From Dipteris shenzhenensis (taxonomy: Eukaryota; Polypodiophyta; Polypodiopsida; Gleicheniales): DNA of 64,000 nt. Position numbers and translations under genes: made by a program. Each line of letters begins with the position of its first letter. Position 1 is the stretch's first letter. Under the pieces are notes generated by a model. That model was given only the letters and a program-made list of their open reading frames with translations. It was not told the origin of the DNA and made no database searches. The DNA lies in assembly GCA_047967505.1 (NCBI GenBank), contig CM106539.1; one strand, given 5' to 3'. This document shows positions 40,744 to 50,090 of this stretch, piece after piece.

Positions 40744-41103
40744 CCGGTTTAGGGTTCAGGGTTTAGGGCCACTAAACGATGGAACTCGAAAGTAAACAGG
40801 CATATATGGGGTGGAGAGGAAGTTATGTAGACCAGTAGAGGAAGTTATGCAGACCAGGTTCGGGAACCTAGTATGATGCCGAGAGGAAGTGCAAACTGGA
40901 AAGAGAAAGATGAAGCATGGATGAAACACACATAGACGGGATAAGGAGTAATGGGCGAAGTATGACAGTCACGACCGAAAGGAGAGGAGGCGTAGAATAA
41001 CTCATAAGAGATGTGGAAGGAAATATTAACGTTAGGAAGGAGGAAGTAAGGAGAACGCATGCGACTGCAAGGGATAAAACTAAACTTGAGAATGCCTGCA
41101 AAC
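40744..41103. other. 330-bp orphan fragment bracketed by telomere repeats
   Basis: It starts with a short TTTAGGG stretch (40747-40768), then unique purine-rich sequence, then a further array at 41104. The 16-base AAACCGGTTTAGGGTT occurs at both edges (40741-40756, 41100-41115). It contains a local repeat, GAGGAAGTTATG, twice near 40817-40850. No gene recognised. Confidence 0.7.
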
Positions 41104-41158
41104 CGGTTTAGGGTTTAGGATTTAGGGTTTGGGGTTTAGGGTTTAGGGTTTAGGGTTT
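41104..41158 (+). repeat. Short interstitial telomere array (TTTAGGG)n
   Basis: About seven repeats, the last in the series. Ordinary transposon-rich sequence resumes after GGGTTTTTTCAAG. Confidence 0.95.
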
Positions 41159-41689
41159 TTTCAAGAATTGGACTTTTGCTGGTACTAGTCTATAATTTTG
41201 GAAAAAAAATATATTTAAATACCCTATTATGCACGAAACGTTTTTACAGACATTTCGAGTTCGCCTCGAAATGTTTTCGAAACCCCGAAACGCGTTTCGA
41301 AACTTGGTGTTTTGAAACTCCTCGCCTACTATGACATAGACTATCATGTATACTTGTCGTATACTGAGATTTTCAGTTGATGTACTTTTGAGCCTCTCGG
41401 GGGAAAATACAGTGTAATATAAAGCAACAAAATCTTTGCACACCAAAAAATGTGTGTATGTGCACGCGTGTGTGTATGTTTATGTGTTGCATTAAAAGAG
41501 GCAGTCTACAAGTATTTGCCGAGTGCTTATGCCAGATGATTGTTGGACTTTCTCTAGATCACAACTTGCTAGTGCTTTTGTGTCACTCACTTTGCTCGAT
41601 ACTTTGGGCATGTGGATCTCCCTCACATTAAGTTTTGTCTACATGACGATAGCTTTTGCAACATGTCTCTCCCATTGTTTCTCCGCACA
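41159..41689. other. Unassigned, with clustered CGAAA hairpins and a TG-rich tract
   Basis: At 41251-41273 CATTTCGAG and CTCGAAATG form a 9-bp stem with a 5-base loop. At 41286-41299 CGAAACGCGTTTCG is a perfect palindrome. A TG-rich microsatellite lies at about 41450-41485. No ORF recognised. Confidence 0.6.
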
Positions 41690-43200
41690 GGTAGGCCTTG
41701 GAGCTGGAGGAGCCTTTTACTGAAAGAGAGTTGGCTGATGCAATAAAATCATGCAGGAGATGGAAGTCTCCAAAATGGGATGGTCTCACTGTTGATTTTT
41801 TTTCTTGCATTTTGGGATATCCTCAAGTCTACTTTGCTGAAAATGGTCAATTGCGCTTGGCAAAATCAACAAATTCCGAATTCATGGAAGAAAGGGCTTG
41901 TGAAGCTTCTTACAAAGAAGCAAATACGTGCATCATTGGCTAATTGGAGAGTTATCACTCTTATGCCTGTAATTTATAAGATCATAACCAAAACGGTGGT
42001 AGATCGCATCAAAGGATATTTACATGATGGTCTCCATGCTACCCAATATGGGTTTGTTCCTCGCATGCATATCACTGTTAATATTGCAAATGCCTATGCA
42101 GGGATAGGATATGCTAAATACACAAGAGTGGATTGTGTTTTTGCTGCAGGTTGATATTGGCAAAGCTTTTGACACGGTTCAATGGGATGTCATTTCACAT
42201 ACCATGCAAGCTTTGGGGTTTGGCACTAAATTATTTATTGTGTTGTATATGACAATAAGTTGCCTATATTGTCTAGGGATATTTGTGATAATTGCACTCT
42301 CCATTCGGTTTGCCAAGGATGTACACTAAGTGCGCTCTTGTATGCGATCCAATGCTTCAATACATGGATCATCTTATTGGAAATTCCTAAAAGTCGCACT
42401 ATGGTCGCTCAAGCATATGCTGATCATTCTTTTTTTACTCCAAATAATACTGAGAGGGATCTTTCTTCCCTTATGCATGCTCTATCATCATACAACTTGG
42501 ATGGATGCTGGTCTACATGTGAATTATCAGAAATCTAAGCTCTTGCCATTGCATTCTAAAGATTGGCATAGTCTTTTATGGCCAGGGGAAATTGTTCCAC
42601 CTACTCAAATAGTTTGTCATCTTGGTTATCCTTTGGGCTGGACCATTACTCGTCATCAACAAACTAACTGGGTGCTTACAAAATATTGGAATACTAGAAA
42701 CTGGCAACCTGGCCATGAAATGTTGGCCTAAGAATAGTCCAATCCATTTTGGTGACGTACATTCAGTTTTACCTGCCTTTGATCATGTTTAGCAAGGCAA
42801 ACCTTACATGCTTTATGTCAGCCATTATGGAAACTTTTTAGCGCTTCAAACATGGCCAAAAAATTTTGAGATTGCTTTCAATGCAACGTCTCTGCTTGCC
42901 AAGATGCATGGGGGTTTAAATATTCTCAGCATTCATCTGCGCATCCTTGCCCATAAGGACAAAATGATGCTGCAACTTCTGCACACTCTTAGCTATCCTT
43001 TGGTCTCCAAAATGTTCTTTGATTGAAAGCATATCCTGTCTCACTTAGAATGGCATGGCCGTGACTCCTTACAGGGCAATTCTTTAAGGGCTGAAAGTAT
43101 ACATTGGTCAAAGGCCTTTGACCCTCCTTTGGCTTTACAGAAACCTAGGCGTTCTTACTTCATTAGTTTCAAAGGAATACGCTCTATGGCAGATGTGATT
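41690..43200 (+). pseudogene. LINE reverse transcriptase relic, first part
   Basis: Short plus-strand frames encode FTERELADAIKSCRRWKSPK, then WKKGLVKLLTKK, LANWRVITLMPVIYKIITKT, VVDRIKGYLHDGLHATQYGF, LQVDIGKAFDTVQWDVISHT with the first catalytic Asp, and later RT and connection fragments up to about 43190 (FKGIRSMADVIHDDG). The order fits a plant LINE ORF2. Many stops and frameshifts interrupt it, and the YADD box is not clearly preserved (QAYADHSFFT near 42420). The C-terminal part continues at 47690, beyond an inserted LTR element. Confidence 0.8.
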
Positions 43201-43211
43201 CATGATGATGG

Positions 43212-43360
43212 TGTTGGGGTAAAGGGCAGTGTGCCCACCCACTTGTATAGTGCCCATGTATACTCATATATATATGATAGAGGAATAAGCTGGAGTAGCT
43301 TTTGCTCCACCACTTTTGGTGTCTTCTTATCCCTTCCTGAGTGCTCCCTCTTCCCCCACA
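43212..43360 (+). mobile_element. 5' LTR, 149 bp
   Basis: Begins TGTTGGGGTAAAGG and ends TTCCCCCACA, giving inverted ends TGTTGGGG/CCCCCACA. TATATATATGAT near 43267 is a plausible TATA box. The primer site starts two bases after its end. Confidence 0.8.
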
Positions 43361-43362
43361 AC

Positions 43363-43374
43363 TGGTATCAGAGC
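43363..43374 (+). promoter_or_regulatory. Primer binding site, initiator tRNA-Met
   Basis: TGGTATCAGAGC, two bases after the LTR end. Confidence 0.9.
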
Positions 43375-45790
43375 CCATGGCGTTCGATCTACGAGAGCTC
43401 GGTGAGAGGAGAACGGGCACTGCTTCGAGAGATCTACCGAGAGCTTTGGAGAGCTCGATTCTCTCATTCACGGGGAGATTTTGGGTAGACATCATCCAGA
43501 TCGTAATATGGGGACTCGGCTCACTAGGAAGCGGCACTGGGAAGCGGCACTGGAGGTGGCTTTGGTTTTGCCAGTCTCCACGACGATGGGCGCAGTGATG
43601 AGCTCTTGGTTGCAGGTTGTTGGAGTTGCAGTGCGTGGAGGATAAGATCCACTCTGACATTCGAGGGATGCCATGAGAGGTCGTTGCTGAGTTTGTCGAT
43701 GTTGGAGCCGTTTGTTATTTGGCCTACGAATCGCTGTCGGTGGGTTTGGAGCAATGGACGTTGAGGCTGAGCGTCGGAGTAGAGGCTGTGGTGCTGCTGA
43801 AGGGCTATGGAGATGGCGCTCGTGAGAGACTAGCTAAGGGATATGGCTTGGCTGTCCGTATGGTTGATTGTCTGCGGGGGCTGCTAGTTTGCTCATCCGT
43901 GTGTGGTGGAGGTGCAACTGCGGATTGGTTTGTCCCATTGAACAGAGGACTTGGCCGATGGAGGGTTGACTGTGTTGTGAGCTATGTTGAGTCAGCTTGC
44001 TTGCCGAGGCATGAAGAGTTGCTCACGTTGGAGGCAAACATGTGCTGAAGCTTTGCTTGAAGCTACCGTGGATGGCTTAGTGCCTGGGAGCAAGAACTGT
44101 GGGCATTGCAATGTTGATGATGGCTAGCTCTATTGAGGATCACTCGTGGCAGTCCGTTGCATGGAGAGTTGTAGGGATGCTCCATCCCGTGAGCAAAGGA
44201 AGAGCAGCCCAGTGATAGCAACAACATCCATTTTGGAGAAGATGAGTTGTTGGGGAGCTTGTGGATTGCATGTTTGATGCAGTTGTATGCTTGGAAGATA
44301 GCCGGTGTTGCATTTGAGGTCTTGGAGCTGAGCATTGGCTGATTTTGGTCTCTTTGGGAGACATTTTGCAAAAGTACGCCTTGTGGACATTAGCTGTGGA
44401 TAGGCTGATTTGAGGCTGTTGCTTGGGCACTTTGCAGAACTGGTCATATGCCATTTTGCAGTCTTGCATAAGGAGCTTTCAATCTGTCCATCACTTTGGC
44501 AGTGGCATTGACACATGCTTTGACAGTGGTACATGCCTGGTTGAGATGCATTGAAAGTTCATTGGATGCATGGTTATTTGCCTATGTTGGATACATACGG
44601 TGGTAGGGTGATGTATTGAGATCCTGTCAGATTAGCATTGTTTGGAGCACATTTCGGGGCTGTTTTGCCAGTGCTTTTGGGCTATTTTATTGCTGATCTA
44701 TGAGCATTCTCAGGGCTGATTTGGTTGGGCATTGTACTTGCCATTTTACTGGTGTTGTAGTTGACATACGGGGTGATCTGCTGGATGTATTTTGACCATT
44801 TTTAGGGCTGTTTTTTGCCGGAGCAGATGAGTGCTGTAAAGGGCAGCAAACATTCAAGGAAGCTGCTGTTGCTGTTTTTATGACAAAACAGTCATTTTCA
44901 GGACTGAATATCTCTTTCCTGGTGCGGAATTGCAATTTGCGCCGAACTGGAAAGTTGTAGTTCACAGAACATACTACAACTTTGCTTTTGGAAGCAAGTT
45001 GATCCGGTATAAGCTACAGGAGTTACAGCCTCTGCAAAACCACAAAAAGTTGCAGTCTACTATCTATTTGTGACCAATGTGCAGGAAGCTGTTTTTCAGG
45101 TGAGAATATGTGAGAATCCACAAGGATTTGGCTCTTGAGGTCAACTGACAAGTTGTAGATCTTTCTACCAGCTACAACTTTGCTGTTTACAACTTTGGCA
45201 TCCGGTATTTCAGTGAAAAGATATCGCTGTTCAAAGACAGGGACAGCGTGTTATTTTGCCCAAAGTGGCGGTGAGGTATTGTTGTAGGAATTTCTCTTGC
45301 ATAACAGTGAATTGGGAACTCACAGTAAATTACAGAAAGTGATTGGGATCTCACTTTAGTCCAAGGGCATTATTGGCATTTTGGCAAGTCATTTTGCACA
45401 TTTGGCAAGTGGTGAATGCTTGATTTTGTTGCAAAAGGATTGCACGCTTGAGGTGATGCATTGGTGATGCAGTAAATGCCATTTCAATGCATTATGGATT
45501 TGCATTGGTGGATACCGCACTGATGTTTATGGATAGTTGAGCTGGGCTCCTATTGCCATTGGTTGAGCAGGCATTGCTCATTTGGTTTAGTGCATTTCTT
45601 ACCTGGATTGCCAGGCATTGGCGGGCTGCATATATTCTTGTTTATGCCTCTTTATGGCTGAGTGCTTTTGAGCATTGGATCAGCCAGTTTACTTGGAGAC
45701 CTGATTGGTTTGGACAACACTATATTTTTTGGTCATTTGGGTTGCCTATTGCACTATCCTGCTCTTTGGTTGTGAGCTATTGTGCCACAG
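43375..45790 (+). other. Long leader of the LTR element with paired hairpins
   Basis: No convincing ORF over 2.4 kb; reading frames on both strands are short. Two related hairpins lie at 44951-44983 (AAAGTTGTAG and CTACAACTTT, 13-base loop) and 45150-45180 (AAGTTGTAG and CTACAACTT, 13-base loop). Confidence 0.6.
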
Positions 45791-45793
45791 ATA

Positions 45794-46185
45794 TGGCATC
45801 TACAGCTGGTAGTGCCCTCTTTGATATTGAGAGGTTGGATGGATCAAACTTTCAGTATTGGAAAGAGCAGATTTATAATGTGTTAGTGCAGAAGAGGCAG
45901 CATAAGCCCATTCAACGCAAAGGTGTCAAGCCTAATAGCATTAAACAGAGTGATTGGGATGACATGGATGAGCAAGCATGCTCTATCATTCAGTCATCAC
46001 TCTCGAAGTCAGTCTACTTGCAGGTACAAGGTGGTGTACAGGGTGTAGACTGCCATGCATATGAGTTCTATACTCGTACATGCCGGATGTATGACCATGA
46101 TAGTGTTATGTTACAGCATGATGGCTGTTATTCCAGAGGCTCAAGAACTTTAGATATATATATCCAAAAAGAGTTTGGTTTGTAG
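45794..46185 (+). pseudogene. Copia gag N-terminus, truncated
   Basis: Within a 210-codon open frame, the copia gag start is the Met of MASTAGSALFDIERLDGSNF at 45794. It continues YWKEQIYNVLVQKRQHKPIQ, then a DDMDEQACSIIQSSLSKSVY segment, resembling the gag of the inner copia at 15507. After about 46025 the residues are unrelated. The upstream part of the open frame (from 45553) is leader. Confidence 0.75.
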
Positions 46186-46190
46186 CTCTT

Positions 46191-47689
46191 CTAACAATTA
46201 AAGACTGACTTGGATCCAAGCAATTCATACCGTACAACAGCAAGCTTGCTGGCTTCTTGGAATATTCACTATGTCAGGATGGATAGTCTTGTTAGAAATC
46301 CACATTTCAACTATTTGATATTCCTGGAACCTCCAAAAGGAGTTTGGCATTCTTGTAGCTCTTTTCTAAAATATTAACTTGGATCGAAGCCATCTCGTCT
46401 CTGCAGCAAGGCATGCTTTATATTCTAGCTTTATGGCATATTCTACAAGCTCGATACCTTGAAGACGAAGGAGTCCAGGTAGAATCCGAGAGTTCTTCAA
46501 AAGTAAACAATTCTTGTTGATAACTGTACATGCCTTGGCAGTTTTGGTTCTTGGTTTACGCCATTATATCTATTCTAATTTGGCTGCACATCTGTGTTCT
46601 CTTTCAGATCTGCGTTGCCTGCTTTACTGTTCATTAAGCACATACATTGAGTTGTGTCTTTCCGTTAGTGTGTCTTGTTTTCTCTGAGTCAATCCTCTCC
46701 ATGGAGAGTTGGCCTAAAGTAAGCAACTATCCCATGCTTCTCTACAAAGCTGACCACTGATAATGAGCATGATGAAGGTTTGGTGGCATCTACGTTTTGG
46801 ATGTTTGAGGTGAGTCCACACTGTAGAGAGAAGATAGAGAGACAACCCCTCTTTATTGGCCCCTGGGATCCAAGTTCTGGATGGTGAGGTGTAGATAGGT
46901 TGGTTGAGCACATTGGGATGATGGTTGGGCACACTTGGATCCTTTGTGTCATCAACAAGATGGCACAAAGGATCCAATGAGACAATTGGGCCGCTTGTAG
47001 GAAGCTCGTGGGTGAGGATTGAGGCTGGCATTGCCATTTTGAGTGAGTGGAGGGAGGAGCTTCTCTTTGGACCCAAGACCCTTTGGAAGATTGCATGTCG
47101 AGTTTTGTTGAATAGCAGTTTCCCTGAGTTTTACTGAATAGGAGTTTCCCTGAGGGTGATGGGAGTGAAACACAGTTGGTCATTGGCAAGTGGAGGCTAG
47201 GGCTTAGAACCTCATATATTTTAGCACCTTATTTGAGTAGATGCCCCCTTGGACCAGCTCAAGACAATGAAAGTATTGGGTGATTGAATGGGAGCTTGGC
47301 ATGCTTTGGGACAGATGACCCCTCCATGAGCTTTACTGGGATCTCTGGCAGTCGCAATGGCAGGCTTAGATTTCAATCATACTGCCTTTGCCCTTCTTGG
47401 CTTAGGACTACATGGATTGGCTAACACTATGACGTGCTTCTGATGGAGAGAGATGCCACCAAACACCCTAGGATATGGTTAAGGGATATGTTATCACCCT
47501 CTGTGGCAAACCATTGCTCGTATGCTTCAGCCCTTTTCGCCGATACCTTCAGTTGAGCTTCAGGACAAGCTTGAAGATTGGACTCGTCATTCCACAGGTT
47601 CATCAGTCCATCCTTTGATGTTATCTCATATTATGGTATCTTCTTTGTATAAGGTTCTTTACTCCCACCTTGGATTTTTGACAAGGCAA
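46191..47689. other. Unassigned, probable decayed LINE or LTR-element sequence
   Basis: About 1.5 kb with only short frames. Two related blocks at about 46160-46215 and 46340-46395 share GAGTTTGG, TGTAGCTCTT and ACTTGGATC. A perfect 14-bp hairpin (15-base loop) lies at 46935-46977, with arms TTGGATCCTTTGTG and CACAAAGGATCCAA. No gene recognised. Confidence 0.5.
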
Positions 47690-48135
47690 ATCAGCTCTGG
47701 CGCATGAATTGTCCAGTGAAGTGGTGGCAGAAGAGATCACAGAAGCTTTGGAGATCCAAAGTTCCTCTTCCCTACAATAGCTTTTTTGGTGGCAGGTGAT
47801 GCTAGAGATCTTTCTGTCAGTACATATTTTAGCACACAGACACATTGCTCCTGCTGTTTGTCACCGATGTTTGGCTCCACACGAATCTGTGCCTCATCTC
47901 CTTTGGCAATGTCCATAAATCAAAGACTTTTTGGGTCTTCTTCGGCAGCATTTGAGAACTAGATTTTCTACTGCAACCTTTGGCAAGCATTTTTGGCTTT
48001 CTGGGATGATTTACCCACACGGACTGTTGAACAGGCAGAAGCACATGTTTTACATCATGACTGAAGTCCTAAACTAGATATTATTAATAGCTATTCTTTG
48101 TTTCTTGCAGTATGCAAGGCAATACATTTTTGAAC
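47690..48135 (+). pseudogene. LINE ORF2 C-terminal zinc-finger (zf-RVT) relic
   Basis: A plus-strand frame with breaks encodes IAPAVCHRCLAPHESVPHLL and then WQCP, the C-x2-C-x7-H-x4-C finger found at the C-terminus of plant LINE ORF2. It continues to about 48135 (INSYSLFLAVCKAIHF). It is probably the end of the LINE begun at 41690. Confidence 0.7.
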
Positions 48136-48139
48136 CTTA

Positions 48140-49487
48140 GTTAATTGCCAACAGATATGAAAAGGCATGACTTTTTGTGGAGGTTACATGATGCCTCTTG
48201 TAATCGGATTCTAATCGATCGTCTATGAAAAAAAAAGCGCAGTTTTATCAAAGTGATGTCTATGAAGGAAACTAGTGTTTTTGAGAAAACAGAATGTGTA
48301 ATCGATGTAGTATGGTGATCAAAATAATGAATCTGTTTGCTGTTTATCATTCTGAATGAAGAATATTCAATTGCTGTGTACAAAGTAAGCCTGTATGAAG
48401 TCGATTCATTATTAGAAGTAAATCAGAATGCAGTTATTGTGTAAGTTTGTATAAGAACAGATAGCACCGTCTATGTGAAGAATGAGTAATCTGTTGTGAG
48501 GGTGGTGCTAGCCCTTACGCTTGGCGATCCTGCAACGGTTCAAACCTTTAGAAGATCATAGTAAGAGGAGCCATTCTTGATGCTTAAGCGCGTGGCTGAT
48601 TACTAAGGAGAAGCATGCACTACAGTTGGTTCGTATCTTCAAAAGACCTTGGCAACAGCAGTAAGACATCATCAACAATTTGTTCAAGAGGCAACGTATG
48701 ATAGAAGGCTAAGCAGTTTCTAGTCTGATCAAGGTTGCAAGACGGAGGTTCCGATTTTTTGCTCGTAGCAATCTTGAACCAGGGCCATTCCTGATGCTGA
48801 ATTCTTGGTATGATACGTGCATCAAGAAAACTGTCATGTTCTCGAAGATGATAATAAGAAGATCCGGTTTTGGAAGCAGTAGAAGTGTGACACATTGGAA
48901 AATATTGGCAACATAACTGTCATGTGATGAAACTACAATGTGGATCCACCAGAAAACCGAATGCAAACAGATTGATCATTTGCAGTAGTGTAATAAGAGA
49001 ATACTCAGTCTTGATCAATTCAATCTGCCGACGGAATTAGCAAATTAACGGTACGATGCCATTGACGAAGTGACTTTTCTGTGGAGTTTCGATGGGAAAT
49101 GGAGCAAGTCTCAGAAGAAATCGACGGAAGAATTCTTGCTATCGTTATTGTCAGCCTTTGTAAACAACTACTAGCAACATGCAAACTTGTGGTAATTTCT
49201 GGAAGCGGCTAACATGCGAATTGGTTTATCTTGCATGGAGCACACGTTCCTGAGGGTTCAATTCTAGACTATTCTTTCCGGATCCTACCCATCACATGTT
49301 GAGGAGGAGTAAGATATCCAAGTATTCATGCAAACTGGCAGATCCAATTCTTAATTCCGATTTGGCGAAGTCATTTGAATCTCCATTCGGCAGTCACAAT
49401 TCAGGTCTAATTCCGATTTGAAGTAAGGCAGAAAAAGCAAAGCAATAAGATAGACATTATGGACAATGGGTCAACAAGGCCAATACA
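48140..49487 (+). other. Probable 5' LTR and leader of the following gypsy element
   Basis: AT-rich, non-coding sequence between the LINE end and the gypsy gag. No second LTR copy in the window, and no certain primer site; TGGCGATCC near 48522 is only a weak candidate. Confidence 0.4.
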
Positions 49488-49838
49488 GTGAACAGTATGG
49501 AAGCATGGCTTCAAGAATTCAGCCAATGGAGAACAGATGCTGAAGAAAGAGAGGAGTTTGCTCAAACTCTTCTGATAGAATTCAGGAATTGGAAAACAGA
49601 TTCTAAAGAAGCAAAGGAATACAATACAGAATTTCTGAATACATACTTGGAGGAATTGCGTGTTGATGTGATAAGAAAGGTCAGAGACAGAGTTTGGAAA
49701 GCAACAAAGCAGAAATGGTGCAGCACAGTTCTTGCTTTTGGATGTATTAACATGCCAAGGCAACAAAACAAATTTTTGGCAACATTGCAACCACACATGT
49801 GTAAAGGAACATGCAGATGTTCTGGACCTCACTTCTAA
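49488..49838 (+). pseudogene. Short acidic ORF upstream of gypsy gag
   Basis: A 116-codon frame, MNSMEAWLQEFSQWRTDAEE onward, is rich in Glu and Trp and ends in FLATLQPHMCKGTCRC. It lies 250 bp before the main gag ORF in the same direction. It may be the N-terminal part of gag separated by a frameshift, because gag of plant gypsy elements often begins with such helical sequence. Not recognised as a separate family. Confidence 0.4.
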
Positions 49839-50090
49839 GTAAGGCACAGGAACAGAAGAGCATTTAGAATTCCATCAGAGTTCAGAGAATTGAGTGGATG
49901 ATGTATGTCGGAACAATACAGAGGTGAAGGCTTGGGGTCTTATTACACCAGACTTTAGGCACAGAGAGAACAAAGAGAGAAGACCCTTCAGCAACACAGA
50001 AGAGTTGATACAAGCACTCAGATTGGAAATCTGACTGAGGAAGCCACAGTTGATCAGGAGGCTCAAACAGAGGTTGCAGGTAGCAGCAAT

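Larger units (their letters stand above)
43212..46190 (+). mobile_element. Copia-type LTR element inserted in the LINE, 3' part not found
   Basis: A 149-bp 5' LTR, an initiator-Met primer site, a 2.4-kb leader and the first part of gag in plus orientation. Similarity to gag ends at about 46030, and no second LTR copy was seen before the LINE resumes. The insertion separates the two LINE pieces. Confidence 0.7.

Noticed and set aside
46689-47189. Overlapping minus-strand ORFs of 166 and 120 codons
   Set aside because: Two frames are open over the same bases with low-complexity Ser/Pro content, no motif and no start context; treated as chance.
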